Assembly (NCBI GenBank): GCA_963847675.1
Contig: CAWKAP010000008.1
Coordinates: forward strand, 248,001-312,000
Length of the DNA: 64,000 bases
Reading direction: 5' to 3'
From: JADJWR01 sp963847675
GTDB lineage: Bacteria > Pseudomonadota > Gammaproteobacteria > Burkholderiales > Burkholderiaceae_F
In this document: positions 16,414-25,898 of the stretch, in pieces
Layout: every line of letters starts with the position of its first letter
How positions within the stretch are numbered: the first letter of the stretch is position 1
Translations under genes and position numbers: made by a program
Notes under the pieces: generated by a model
What the model was told of the DNA's origin: nothing
The model's database searches: none
The model's input: the letters and a program-made list of their open reading frames with translations, nothing else

Positions 16414-17142
16414 ATGAGTCCGCGCGTGCTGCTCGGCATGCTGACCCCGTCGTCGAACACGACGCTGGAGCCGGTCACCGCGCAGATGCTCGCCGGACTG
16501 CCCGAGGCCAGCGCCCATTTCGGCCGCTTCAAGGTCACCGAGATCGCGCTGTCCAAGGAGGCGCTGGGCCAGTTCGACGACAGCGAGATACTGCGCGCCG
16601 CCGAACTGCTGTCGCACGCGAAACTGCACTGCATCGGCTGGAACGGCACCTCGGCCAGCTGGCTCGGCTTCGAGCGCGACGAACGCCTTTGCGAGCGCAT
16701 CACGCAGGCCACCGGAATCGCCGCCTGCACGTCGGTGCTCGCGCTCAACGAGATCTTCCGCGCCACCGGCGTGACCCGCTTCGGCCTGGTCACGCCGTAC
16801 CTCGACGACGTCCAGCAGGCGATCGTGAGCAACTATCGGAAGGCGGGCGTCGACTGCGTCGCCGAACGGCACCTGGGCATCCAGGACAACTTCTCGTTCT
16901 CCGAGGTCGGCGCCGAGCAGTTGCGCACGATGGTGCGCGAGGTCGCCACGGCCCGGCCGCAGGCGATCACCATCCTGTGCACGAACCTGCGCGGCGCGCC
17001 GCTCGTCGATGAGCTCGAGCGCGAGCTCGGCATCCCGATCTACGACTCGATCGCCACCGTGGTGTGGAAGTCGCTGAAGCTCACCGGCGTCGACCCCAGG
17101 CGCGTGCGCGGCTGGGGTCGGCTGTTTGCGGAAGTGGCCTGA
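16414..17142 (+). CDS. Asp/Glu-racemase superfamily protein (maleate isomerase / arylmalonate decarboxylase-like)
   Basis: A 242-residue cytosolic enzyme of the two-lobed aspartate/glutamate racemase superfamily. The N-terminus GMLTPSSNTTLEPVTAQML is typical of maleate isomerase and ectoine-EutA-like members. The second-lobe catalytic Cys is present (TILCTNLRGAPL). The first-lobe position, usually Cys, reads GTSASW, as in single-Cys members such as arylmalonate decarboxylase. It is the first gene of the catabolic operon and stops 11 bases before the hydantoinase. Racemisation or isomerisation of a hydantoin-derived acid is plausible but unproven. Start ATG 16414 is preferred over the adjacent GTG 16411. 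Confidence 0.78.
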   Translation: MSPRVLLGMLTPSSNTTLEPVTAQMLAGLPEASAHFGRFKVTEIALSKEALGQFDDSEILRAAELLSHAKLHCIGWNGTSASWLGFERDERLCERITQATGIAACTSVLALNEIFRATGVTRFGLVTPYLDDVQQAIVSNYRKAGVDCVAERHLGIQDNFSFSEVGAEQLRTMVREVATARPQAITILCTNLRGAPLVDELERELGIPIYDSIATVVWKSLKLTGVDPRRVRGWGRLFAEVA

Positions 17143-17153
17143 GCGCGTTCCTC

Positions 17154-18602
17154 ATGAACGACCTTGACCTCGTCATCCGCAACGCCGTCGCCGTGACCGC
17201 CGGCGACATCCAGCGCTGCGACATCGGCGTCGCCGACGGGCGCATCGTCGCGCTGGGCGCAGACCTGCCGCGCGCCGCGCAGGAGATCGACGCCGCCGGC
17301 CGCTACGTGCTGCCCGGCGGCGTCGACGGGCACTGCCATCTCGACCAGCCGATGCTGCCGCCGATGAAGATGGCCGACGACTTCGAGTCGGGCACGCGCT
17401 CGGCCGCGTGCGGCGGCACCACGACCGTCATTCCGTTCGCGGCGCAGGCCAAGGGGCAGTCGCTCGTCGCGGCGGTCGAGGATTACCACCGTCGCGCCGA
17501 AGGCAAGGCCTGCATCGACTTCGCCTTCCACATGATCGTCAGCGATCCGACGCCAACGGTGCTGCGCGACGAACTGCCGCGACTGATCCGCGACGGCTAC
17601 ACGTCGTTCAAGGTCTACATGACCTACGACGACCTGAAGCTGTCGGACCGCGAGATCCTCGACGTGCTCGAGGTGGCGCGGCGCGACGGCGCGATGGTGA
17701 TGGTGCATGCGGAGAACGCCGACTGCATCGCCTGGCTGTCGCAGCGGCTCGTCGAATCGGGCCGCAGCGCGCCGAAGTACCACGCCGCCTCGCGGCCGGC
17801 GCCGGTCGAGCGCGAGGCGACACACCGCGCGATCACCTTCGCCGAGCTGCTCGACGTGCCGATCCTGATCGTGCACGTCTCGGGCGGCGAGGCGATCGAG
17901 CAGATCCGCTGGGCGCAGGGCCGCGGCCTGTCGATCTATGCCGAAACCTGCCCGCAGTACCTGTTCCTGACCGCCGATCACCTCGACGTGGAGGGCTTCG
18001 ACGGCGCCAAGTGCGTGTGCAGCCCGCCGCCGCGCGACGCGGCCAACCAGCAGAAGGTCTGGGACGGGCTGGTCAACGGCACCTTCCACGTCTTCTCGTC
18101 CGACCACGCGCCGTTCCGCTACGACGATCCGCACGGCAAGCGGCTCGGCGGCGCCGAGCCGGCGTTTCCGCACATTCCCAACGGCATTCCCGGACTGGAG
18201 ACGCGGCTGCCGCTGCTGTTCTCGCACGGCGTCGGCACCGGCCGCATCGACCTGCAGCAGTTCGTCGCGCTGACTGCGACCAACCCGGCCCGCATGTACG
18301 GCCTCTATCCGCGCAAGGGCACGATCGCCATCGGCGCCGATGCGGACCTGGTGATCTGGGACGACAAGCGCGAGCTGAAGATCAGCAATGCGCAGTTGCA
18401 TCACAACGTCGACTACACGCCCTACGAAGGCATTCGCCTGACGGCCTGGCCCGCGGTCACGCTGTCGCGCGGCGAAGTGGTCTGGGACGAAGGTGGCTAC
18501 CGCGGCGCTGCCGGCCGCGGCCAGTTCATCAAGTGCGGCCTGCCGGCGCCGGCGCGGCCGCGACCGAAGGATTTCACCTGGCGTACGGCGCTGGGTCTAT
18601 GA
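17154..18602 (+). CDS. D-hydantoinase / dihydropyrimidinase-type cyclic amidase
   Basis: A 482-residue amidohydrolase with every metal ligand of the dihydropyrimidinase family: His60 and His62 in VDGHCHLDQ, the carboxylated Lys153 in SFKVYMTYDD, His185 in VHAEN, His241 in HVSGGE and Asp317 in SSDHAPF. These enzymes open hydantoin or dihydropyrimidine rings to N-carbamoyl acids. The family also includes phenylhydantoinases and allantoinase-like proteins; the YMTYDD segment favours the hydantoinase branch. It follows the racemase-like gene and precedes a TRAP transporter, pointing to uptake and opening of a cyclic ureide. No N-carbamoyl-amino-acid hydrolase is nearby; a carbamoyltransferase set is. 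Confidence 0.9.
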   Translation: MNDLDLVIRNAVAVTAGDIQRCDIGVADGRIVALGADLPRAAQEIDAAGRYVLPGGVDGHCHLDQPMLPPMKMADDFESGTRSAACGGTTTVIPFAAQAKGQSLVAAVEDYHRRAEGKACIDFAFHMIVSDPTPTVLRDELPRLIRDGYTSFKVYMTYDDLKLSDREILDVLEVARRDGAMVMVHAENADCIAWLSQRLVESGRSAPKYHAASRPAPVEREATHRAITFAELLDVPILIVHVSGGEAIEQIRWAQGRGLSIYAETCPQYLFLTADHLDVEGFDGAKCVCSPPPRDAANQQKVWDGLVNGTFHVFSSDHAPFRYDDPHGKRLGGAEPAFPHIPNGIPGLETRLPLLFSHGVGTGRIDLQQFVALTATNPARMYGLYPRKGTIAIGADADLVIWDDKRELKISNAQLHHNVDYTPYEGIRLTAWPAVTLSRGEVVWDEGGYRGAAGRGQFIKCGLPAPARPRPKDFTWRTALGL

Positions 18603-18708
18603 CGACGACGCACGACATGAGCGCTTCGACCCTCGTTGCGTCATCCGAACGGCCGCGAGCCCGGCCGGCTTTTTCTCGCACCGCGGTGCACTCGCCTGGA
18701 GGAAGACC

Positions 18709-19749
18709 ATGAAACTCAAGTTCGCAGCAACCGTCGTTGCCTTGGCGGCCCTGACCACGTCGGCGTGGGCGCAGGAGAAGATCAAGCTGAAGGTGATCGG
18801 CCAGCCGCTGGCCACCGGCCTGATCCAGAAGAACAAGGAGCAGCCGTTCTTCGAGTCCCTGGCGGCGAAGACCGGCCTGCCGATCGAAGTCGACTACAAG
18901 CCGATCGACACCATCGGCATCAAGGACACCGAGCAGTTGCGCGTGATGAAGGCGGGCCTGTTCGAAATGGCCTCGCTGCGCATGTCGCAGAACTCGCGCG
19001 ACGAGCCGACCATCCTCGGGCTCGACCTGGTCGGACTGAACCCCGACTACGCGACCGGCAGGAAGGTGGCCGACGCGTTCGCGCCGATCCTCGACCAGCG
19101 GCTGCAGAAGCAGTTCGGGGTCAAGCTGCTCGGCGTCTGGCCGTTCGGGCCGCAGGTGCTGTTCTGCAAGAAGCCGATCACGAAGCTCGGCGACGTCAAG
19201 GGCCTGAAGGTTCGCGTCTACGACCAGAACCTGGCCAAGTTCGTCGAGTCGCTCGGCGGCACGCCGGTGCCGATCTCCTTCGCCGAGACGCACCAGAGCC
19301 TGTCGCTGGGCGTGGTCGACTGCGCGATCACCGGCCCGAGCTCGGCCAACTCGGCCGGCTGGCCCGAGGTGACGACGCACTACCTGCCGATCGGCATGCA
19401 GATCGCCCTGAACGGCTACGGCGTCACGCTGTCGACGTGGAACAAGCTGAAGCCCGACCAGCAGAAGAAGCTGCAGGCGGCATTCGACGAACTGATCGCC
19501 GACATCTGGAAGTACTCCGAGGAACTGTTCCTCGATGCGTCGAACTGCAACGTCGGCAAGGACCCGTGCACGACCGGCAAGAAGTTCAACCTGGTCAACG
19601 TGCCGGTGACGCCGGGCGACCTCGACATCGTGAAGAAGGCGGTTCGCGAGATCTCCTTCCCGGCGTGGGCCGAGGTCTGCGACAAGTCGAACCCCGGCTG
19701 CTCGGCCGCGTGGAAGAAGGCCGTCGGCCCGATCATCGGCATGAAGTAA
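18709..19749 (+). CDS. dctP: TRAP transporter substrate-binding protein DctP
   Basis: A 346-residue periplasmic binding protein with signal peptide MKLKFAATVVALAALTTSAW cut after AWA. The DctP/DctB fold is shown by RVMKAGLFEMASLRMSQNSR, KLLGVWPFGPQVLFCKKPIT, DVKGLKVRVYDQNLAKFVES and GVVDCAITGPSSANSAGW. In TRAP proteins an Arg of the KVRV region (here GLKVRVYD) binds the ligand carboxylate. GGAGGAAG precedes ATG 18709. The ligand is probably an acidic or ureide compound handled by the surrounding catabolic genes; it cannot be named. Confidence 0.92.
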   Translation: MKLKFAATVVALAALTTSAWAQEKIKLKVIGQPLATGLIQKNKEQPFFESLAAKTGLPIEVDYKPIDTIGIKDTEQLRVMKAGLFEMASLRMSQNSRDEPTILGLDLVGLNPDYATGRKVADAFAPILDQRLQKQFGVKLLGVWPFGPQVLFCKKPITKLGDVKGLKVRVYDQNLAKFVESLGGTPVPISFAETHQSLSLGVVDCAITGPSSANSAGWPEVTTHYLPIGMQIALNGYGVTLSTWNKLKPDQQKKLQAAFDELIADIWKYSEELFLDASNCNVGKDPCTTGKKFNLVNVPVTPGDLDIVKKAVREISFPAWAEVCDKSNPGCSAAWKKAVGPIIGMK

Positions 19750-19758
19750 CTGCGCGCC

Positions 19759-19786
19759 GCCGCGCGGGGCGCCTGCCCCGCGCGGC
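19759..19786 (+). promoter_or_regulatory. Intercistronic hairpin dctP-dctQ
   Basis: GCCGCGCGGGG (19759-19769) pairs perfectly with CCCCGCGCGGC (19776-19786) around CGCCTG. There is no U tract. Such stems after binding-protein genes commonly protect the 3' end and lower expression of the membrane components that follow. Confidence 0.7.
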
Positions 19787-19806
19787 ACTGCCACGGAGAG
19801 GGAAAC

Positions 19807-20385
19807 ATGCGCCGAATCGAGGACATGCTGGCGACTTTGTTCGGCGCCATCTTCGTCGTGCTGTCGTTCGTCGTCACCGTCGAGACGCTGGTGCGCAAGA
19901 TCTTCAACTTCTCGCTGCAGGGCGCCGACGAACTGGGCGGCTACTCGCTGGCGATCGGCTCGACGATCGCCTTCGCGCTGGCGGTGGCCGGCCGCAACCA
20001 CATCCGCGTCGACGTCTTCCACGAGCATCTTCCGCGCGGGCTGAAGGCCTTCCTGAACTGGCTGTCGATCGTGCTGCTCGCCGGAATGGCGACGCTGTTC
20101 GTGATCGTCTCCTGGCGCGTGCTGGTGGAGAGCCTGGAGTACCGCAGCACCGCGCAGACGCCGTGGGCCACACCGCTGATCTATCCGCAGAGCCTGTGGT
20201 ACGCGGGGCTGGTGCTGTTCATGCTGATGGCGGTCGGCTTTGCCGCGCGGGCCAGCTGGCTGCTCTTCACCCGCCGCATCGATCAGCTGAACGACGAGTT
20301 CCACGCCAAGAGCGCCAAGGAGGAGCTGAAGGAAGAACTCGACAGCGTGAAGAACCGGCAGGCGGCGACGGGAGAGCCGTCATGA
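19807..20385 (+). CDS. dctQ: TRAP transporter small membrane subunit DctQ
   Basis: The 192-residue protein has four predicted transmembrane helices: TLFGAIFVVLSFVVTVETLV, a second near the conserved ADELGGYSLAIGSTIAFALA, a third at LSIVLLAGMATLFVIVSWRV, and a fourth near LWYAGLVLFMLMAVGFAARA. The R-x-D-V segment NHIRVDVFHEHLP between helices two and three is diagnostic for DctQ. The C-terminus is a charged helical tail. GGAGAGGG precedes ATG 19807, and the stop overlaps the dctM start (ATGA). It forms the TRAP membrane complex with DctM. Confidence 0.92.
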   Translation: MRRIEDMLATLFGAIFVVLSFVVTVETLVRKIFNFSLQGADELGGYSLAIGSTIAFALAVAGRNHIRVDVFHEHLPRGLKAFLNWLSIVLLAGMATLFVIVSWRVLVESLEYRSTAQTPWATPLIYPQSLWYAGLVLFMLMAVGFAARASWLLFTRRIDQLNDEFHAKSAKEELKEELDSVKNRQAATGEPS

Positions 20386-21680
20386 CCCTGGTCAGCGCCA
20401 CGATCCTCGCCTTCGTGCTGATGATCGGCATGATGCTGATCGGCATCCCCATCGCCGTGTCGATGCTGCTTGTCGGCGTCGTCGGCGGCGTGATCGCCTA
20501 CGGCATGCCGTTCCTGAACTCGATGGCCACGGTGATCTGGGGCACGGGCAACGAGTATCTGCTGACGGCGATCCCGATGTTCATCCTGCTCGGCGAGCTC
20601 CTGCTGCGCAGTGGCATCGCCGACCGTATGTATGCCGCGCTGTCGGCCTGGCTCAGCGGATTGCCCGGCGGGCTGCTGCACACGAACATCGGCTGCTGCG
20701 CGCTGTTCGCGGCCACGTCGGGCTCATCGGTCGCCACCGCGGCCACCGTCGGCACCGTCGCGCTGCCGCCGCTGCAGCAGCGCGGCTATTCGATGCGCGA
20801 CTCGCTCGGCTCGCTCGCCGCCGGCGGCACGCTGGGCATCCTGATCCCGCCGAGCGTCAACCTGATCGTCTACGGCTCGCTGACCAACAACTCGATCGGC
20901 AGCCTGTTCATCGCCGGCATCGTGCCCGGCGTGCTGCTGACGCTGTGCTTCATGGCATTCATCTACGTATCGGCCCTCGCCAAGGGCGGCGCCAGCCGCC
21001 GGGAGCCCCCGATGCCGCTGCCGCAGCGCGTGCGCCTGCTGGTGCATCTGCTGCCGCCGGCCGTCGTCTTCGTCGTGGTGATGGGCAGCATCTACACCGG
21101 GCTGGCCACGGCCACCGAGTCGGCCGCGCTCGGCGTGGTGGTCGCGCTCGGCTTCGTCACGGCAAGCGGCAGGCTGTCCTGGCAGCTGCTGGCCAACTGC
21201 TTCCGCCAGACCGCGCGCATCAGCGGAATGATCCTGCTGATCATCACCACCGCGTTCCTGCTCAACCTGACGATCAGCCTGACCGGCGTGGCCGACGCGC
21301 TGACCAAGTGGGTCACCTCGTTCGACCTGTCGCCGACCGCGCTGCTGTTCGCGCTGATCGTCTTCTACCTGCTGCTCGGCATGTTCATGGACGTGCTGTC
21401 GATGCAGGTGGCGACGATCCCGCTCACCTACCCGATCGTCACCGCGCTCGGCATCGATCCGATCTGGTACGGCATCTTCATCGTGCTGATGTGCGAGCTC
21501 GGCATGATCACGCCGCCGGTGGGCATGAACCTGTTCGTCGTGCACGGCATCCGCCCGGACAAGGGCGGCATCGAGGACGCGATCTGGGGCGCCCTGCCCT
21601 ACGCCGTGATCATGATCCTGTTCACGATGGCGCTCATCTTCCTGCCGCAGCTGGTGCTCTGGCTGCCGCAGAAGATGTGA
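20382..21680 (+). CDS. dctM: TRAP transporter large permease DctM
   Basis: A 432-residue permease with about 12 membrane segments. Family motifs include PMFILLGELLLRSGIADRMY, the sodium/substrate-site stretch ATSGSSVATAATVG, GGTLGILIPPSVNLIVYG, YTGLATATESAALGVV and a second half with ELGMITPPVGMNLFVVHGI. It is the sodium-driven transporter unit that accepts substrate from DctP. The coupled start at 20382 fixes the N-terminus (MTLVSATILAFVLMIGMMLI). Confidence 0.95.
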   Translation: MTLVSATILAFVLMIGMMLIGIPIAVSMLLVGVVGGVIAYGMPFLNSMATVIWGTGNEYLLTAIPMFILLGELLLRSGIADRMYAALSAWLSGLPGGLLHTNIGCCALFAATSGSSVATAATVGTVALPPLQQRGYSMRDSLGSLAAGGTLGILIPPSVNLIVYGSLTNNSIGSLFIAGIVPGVLLTLCFMAFIYVSALAKGGASRREPPMPLPQRVRLLVHLLPPAVVFVVVMGSIYTGLATATESAALGVVVALGFVTASGRLSWQLLANCFRQTARISGMILLIITTAFLLNLTISLTGVADALTKWVTSFDLSPTALLFALIVFYLLLGMFMDVLSMQVATIPLTYPIVTALGIDPIWYGIFIVLMCELGMITPPVGMNLFVVHGIRPDKGGIEDAIWGALPYAVIMILFTMALIFLPQLVLWLPQKM

Positions 21681-21784
21681 TCGGACGATGACGAACTCCG
21701 GGTCCGCGACGCAATTGCCCTGCTCCGCCGCCAGGCGTCCGGGGCGCGGCGGCCGTGCCCGCTGCACTGCCTGAGGAGGCGCCG

Positions 21785-22768
21785 TTGAGAACTTCCGTGC
21801 GGACGAATCCGCTGATTCCGCGCCGCCTGATCGTCGCAGTGGGCGGCAACGCACTCGACACGGGGGAGGGCAGGGGCACTCCCGAGGAGCAGAAGAACGT
21901 CGCCGCGGCCCTGGCCAGGACGATGCTGCCGCTGCTCGAACTCGACAACCAGCTCGTCATCGTGCACGGCAACGGCCCGCAGGTCGGCAAGCTGCTGCTG
22001 GCCAACGCGATTGCGCGCGACCGCGTCGTGCCGCAGTCGCTCGACGTGCTGGTCGCGCAGACCCAGGGCGCGCTGGCCTACCTGCTGTCGCAGGCGTTCG
22101 AGAACGCGTTGCGGGAGGCGGGCAATCCGCGCCACGTCGTCGGGCTGGTGACGCAGGTGGAAGTCGACGGGAACGACCCGGGATTCCGCAACCCGACCAA
22201 GCCGGTGGGACCGTTCTTCGGCGAATCCGAGGCGCAGGCGCTGATGCGGGAGTTCGGCCTGACGATGAAGGAGGACGCCGGCCGCGGCTGGCGCTACGTC
22301 GTGCCTTCGCCGGTGCCGCTGCACATCTGTGACATCTCGCTGGTCGAGGCGTTGATGTGCACGCGCACCGTCGTCATCGCCGGGGGTGGCGGCGGCATCC
22401 CCGTGGTGCGCGACCAAGCGGGCTGCCGCCACGGCGTCGACGCGGTGATCGACAAGGACCTGACCACCGGCCTGATGGCCAACGTCCTGGGCATCTACGA
22501 CATGATGATCCTGACGGCGGTGCCGCGCGTGGCGATCCACTTCGGCAAGCCGGAACAGCGGGAACTCGACCGCGTCAGCCTGTCCGATATGCGCCGCTAC
22601 CAGGCCGAAGGTCACTTCCCGCCCGGAAGCATGGGTCCGAAGGTGGACGCCGCCCTGCGCTTCCTGGATGCAGGCGGCAGACGGGTCGTGATCACCAGCC
22701 TCGACACTGCGGCGCCCGCGCTGCGCGGAGAAACCGGGACCCACGTCGTGCATGACCACGACCTATGA
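21785..22768 (+). CDS. arcC: Carbamate kinase
   Basis: A 327-residue amino-acid-kinase-fold enzyme that moves phosphate from carbamoyl phosphate to ADP. Motifs are RLIVAVGGNALD, VIVHGNGPQVGKLLL, the family insert KPVGPFF, VIAGGGGGIPVV, the ADP-site DKDLTTGLMANVLG and GSMGPKVDAALRFLDAGGRR. A TTG start at 21785 sits behind GAGGAGG; the in-frame GTG at 21755 lacks such a site. It leads directly into fdrA. In E. coli the same neighbour set (fdrA, ylbE, ylbF, ybcF) supplies carbamoyl phosphate from oxamate-type carbamoyl compounds, so an ATP-yielding catabolic role is likely. Confidence 0.93.
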   Translation: MRTSVRTNPLIPRRLIVAVGGNALDTGEGRGTPEEQKNVAAALARTMLPLLELDNQLVIVHGNGPQVGKLLLANAIARDRVVPQSLDVLVAQTQGALAYLLSQAFENALREAGNPRHVVGLVTQVEVDGNDPGFRNPTKPVGPFFGESEAQALMREFGLTMKEDAGRGWRYVVPSPVPLHICDISLVEALMCTRTVVIAGGGGGIPVVRDQAGCRHGVDAVIDKDLTTGLMANVLGIYDMMILTAVPRVAIHFGKPEQRELDRVSLSDMRRYQAEGHFPPGSMGPKVDAALRFLDAGGRRVVITSLDTAAPALRGETGTHVVHDHDL

Positions 22769-22833
22769 AGGCTCTCGTACTCGACCCGAGTCTTGAGCCC
22801 GGCATGGGAGCCGGCCTGCTCTCCGGAGGACAT

Positions 22834-24362
22834 ATGGGGTTGAGAACGGAGGTCATCACCTCCTTCTATCAGGACTCGGTGATCCTGATGCGGGTCGCCG
22901 CGCAGGCCCGCACGCCAGCCCGGCGTGCGCGAGGTCGCGATGTTCATGGGCACGCCGGCCAACCATGCGGTGCTGGAGCAGGCGGGTCTCGTCACGGAGG
23001 CCGGCCGCAAGGCCGGCCCGAACGACCTGATCATCACCGTCGATGCCGACAGCGAGGAAGTGGCCGCAGGCGCCATCGCCGCGGCCAAGGCAGCACTGCT
23101 CGAAACCCGCCAGGCCAGGGAAGCGTCGTCGGAGTTCCGCCCGCGTTCGCTGGATTCGGCGCTGCGCGCGCTGCCCGAGGCGAACCTGGTGTCGCTGTCG
23201 ATCCCGGGCGCCTACGTCAAGGGTGAGGCACTTTCGGCGCTGCGCCGCAACCTGCATCTGTTCATCTTCAGCGACAACGTGCCGATCGACGACGAGATCG
23301 CGATCAAGCGCGAGGCGGTCAGGCGTGGCCTGCTGTGCATGGGGCCGGACCAGGGCACGGCTTACCTCGGCGGCGTCGGCCTGGGCTTCGCCAACGTCGT
23401 CAGGCGCGGCCGCGTCGGCTGCGTGGCGGCCTCGGGGACCGGGCTGCAGGCGGTGGTATCGCGGCTCGATGCGCTGGGCGAAGGGATCTCGCATGCGATC
23501 GGCGTCGGCGGCCGCGACCTCACCGAAGCCGTCGGCGGTTTGATGGCGCTGCAGGCCATCGATGCGCTGGCGGCAGATCCGGGCACACGGGCCATCGTGC
23601 TGATCTCCAAGCCGCCGCACCCGTCGGTGCTCGAACGCGTCGTGGCGAAGCTCGAGCAGGTCGGCAAGCCCGCGGTCGTGTGCTGCATCGGCGCGCCGCC
23701 TGCGGCATCCGGAAGGACAGTCTTCGTCGAAACGCTGGACCAGGCCGCCGATGCCGCGATCGCCGCGTTGTCGGGCAAGCTCGTGGCAACCCGCCGACTT
23801 CAGCGATGCGGATCGAGTTGCCGGGGCTCTCGCGACCGTGCGGACGCTCGACGGCGCGCAGGGCCGGCAGATCCTCGGCCTGTACACCGGCGGCACGCTG
23901 GCCTACGAGACGAAGCACCTGCTGAACCAGGCGCTCGGCCCCAAGCACGCGCACCGGATCCTCGATCTCGGCGACGACGAATACACGGTGGGCCGGCCGC
24001 ACCCGATGATCGATCCGACGCTGCGCGACGACATGATCCGCAAGGCCGGCGCCGACCCGGCGGTCGGCGTGATGCTGCTCGACCTCGTGCTCGGCCAGGG
24101 CGCACACGAGAACCCCGCCGAATCACTGGCCGCGGCGGTGACCGAGGCGAGGCGGATCGCCGCCAGCGAAGGCCGGCAGGTCGCCTTTCTCGGGTACATC
24201 CTCGGCACGGCCGGCGATCCGCAGAACCTCGACGCGCAGGCGACGCAACTGCAGGCGGCCGGAGTCCACCTCTTCTCGTCCAACGCCGACGCGGCCCGCT
24301 GTGCCGCAATGCTGGTCAAGCCGGAACTGCAGGCGTCCTGGCTGAACAAGGAGGCTGCATGA
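22834..24362 (+). CDS. fdrA: FdrA (AllF-like) carbamoyltransferase subunit, two frameshifts
   Basis: FdrA belongs to the succinyl-CoA-synthetase-like ligase family; in E. coli it is one subunit of oxamate carbamoyltransferase (AllFGH). The sequence reads SFYQDSVILMRVAAQ, shifts frame near 22917, and continues with VREVAMFMGTPANHAVLEQA, GGVGLGFANVV, VAASGTGLQAVVSR and HAIGVGGRDL. It shifts again near 23790 into QPADFSDADRV, GLYTGGTLAYETKHLL, ILDLGDDEYTVGRPHPMIDP and FLGYILGTAGDPQN to the stop at 24362. ATG 22834 follows GGAGGA; an in-frame ATG at 22765 overlapping the arcC stop is the alternative. Each break needs one base, so sequencing indels are likely. Confidence 0.88.
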
Positions 24363-24538
24363 CCGTCACTCTGCCGACCGGCGATCTGCAGGTCATCAAC
24401 ATCGGCCTCGAAAGCTTCGCGCAGGACCTGAAGGCGCAAGGCGTTGCGGTGGTCCAGCTCGACTGGCGACCGCCGGCGGGCGGCAACGCCCGCCTCGCCG
24501 CGCTGCTCGCCAGCCTCGAGGACGACGAGGAGGCCTGA
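24359..24538 (+). CDS. Small FdrA-associated protein, 59 aa
   Basis: ATG 24359 overlaps the fdrA stop (ATGA) and opens a 59-codon ORF beginning MTVTLPTGDLQVINIGLESF and containing LKAQGVAVVQLDWRPPAGGN before an acidic end (DDEEA). The block VINIGLESF...VVQLDWRPPAGG resembles short segments found attached to, or coded between, FdrA and DUF1116 proteins. It is probably a small structural subunit or linker of the carbamoyltransferase complex; this is inference from position and the strong translational coupling. Confidence 0.7.
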   Translation: MTVTLPTGDLQVINIGLESFAQDLKAQGVAVVQLDWRPPAGGNARLAALLASLEDDEEA

Positions 24539-24593
24539 CCGCGCCCGACCGGAAGGCGGCGTTTCAATCGACCGACATCTCAAGGCGAAGAAG

Positions 24594-25842
24594 ATGAGCA
24601 TCAAGCAGGCCAACGAAGAATGCATCCGGCGGATCGAGCAAGGCAACGCGATCTGGGCCGACATCCGCCTGGCGCGCGAGGTCGTGCCCGGCATGGACGA
24701 CTACACCGTGTTCCATGCCGGCCCGCCGGTGGCGTGGGCCAACATGTGCGGGCCGATGCGCGGCGCGATCATCGGCGCCAGCATGTTCGAAGGCTGGGCG
24801 AAGACGCCGGAGGAAGCGGTGGCGATCGCCGAGAGCGGCCGGCTGAAGTTCGATTCGAGCCACCATCACCGCGCGATCGGCCCGATGTCCGGAATCATCA
24901 CGCCGTCGATGCAGGTCAACGTCGTGCGCAACGAGCGCTTCGGCCTCGAGACCTATTCGACCCTGTACATGGGCACCGGCAAGGTGCTGCGGCACGGCGC
25001 CTACGACGAAACGGTGCTGGCAAAGCTCGCCTGGATGAACCACGAGCTGGCGCCGCTGCTCAGGCAGGCGCTGCACGCGGCCGGCGGCATCGACCTGATG
25101 GCGCTCGTCGCCCAGGCGGTGCAGATGGGCGACGAACTGCACAACCGCAACAAGGCGAGCAACCCGCTGCTGATCACCAGGCTGGCGCCCCACCTCGTCG
25201 CCGTCGGCGAGCGCGACAGGGTGATCCAGGCGATCCGGTTCATCGACGACGCCGGTCACTTCATCCTCAACATGGTGATGGCCGGCTGCAAGGGAATCCT
25301 CGATGCGGCGAGCGGCATCAAGGACTCGACGATAGTCACCACGATCGCCCGCAACGGCTACGAGACCGGCATCCGCGTCAGCGGCACGGGAGACCGCTGG
25401 TTCACCGCACCGGCGCCGCAGATCAAGGGCGTGTTCTTTCCCGGCTATCGGGCCCGAGGACGCCAACCCCGACATGGGCGACTCGGCGATCACCGAGACC
25501 CTGGGGCTGGGTTCGCTGGCGATGGCGGGCGCGCCTGCCGTCGTGCAGTACGTCGGCGGCACGCCGGAGTTCGCCGTCCAGACGACGATGAACATGTACG
25601 AGATCACGGTCGCCGAGAACAAGACCTTCAAGATGCCGACGCTGAACTTCCGCGGCACGCCGCTGGGCATCGACATCCGCAAGGTCGTGAAGACCGGCAT
25701 CACGCCGGTGATCAACACCGGCATCTCGTGCAAGCGGGCGGGCGTCGGCCAGATCGGCGCCGGGCTCACCGCCGTGCCGATGGAGTGCTTCGAGAAGGCC
25801 CTCGAGGCGTTTGCCGCCACGCGTGATGCCGCGGCGGCCTAG
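24594..25842 (+). CDS. ylbE: DUF1116 (YlbE/AllG-like) carbamoyltransferase subunit, one frameshift
   Basis: The protein is about 415 residues after repair. It starts MSIKQANEECIRRIEQGNAI with PGMDDYTVFHAGPPVAWANM, then GPMRGAIIGASMFEGWAKTP, DSSHHHRAIGPMSGIITPSM, GDELHNRNKASNPLL, and VRVSGTG-like IRVSGTGDRWFTAPAPQIKG. These are hallmarks of DUF1116. Near 25450, after FFPGY, one extra base shifts the frame; the family sequence resumes with GPEDANPDMGDSAITETLGL to KRAGVGQIGAGLTAVPMECF. In E. coli YlbE (AllG) works with FdrA and YlbF as oxamate carbamoyltransferase. The repeated His residues (DSSHHHR) may be functional. Confidence 0.9.
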
Positions 25843-25898
25843 GTCGGCGCCGACCGCTTGACGGAGGGTGACGATGCACGGCAGTCGCCGCCGACTCC

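Noticed and set aside
17040..20304. Long minus-strand frames opposite the hydantoinase and dctP-dctQ
   Set aside because: They are shadows of clear plus-strand genes, with no ribosome-binding sites or recognisable domains.
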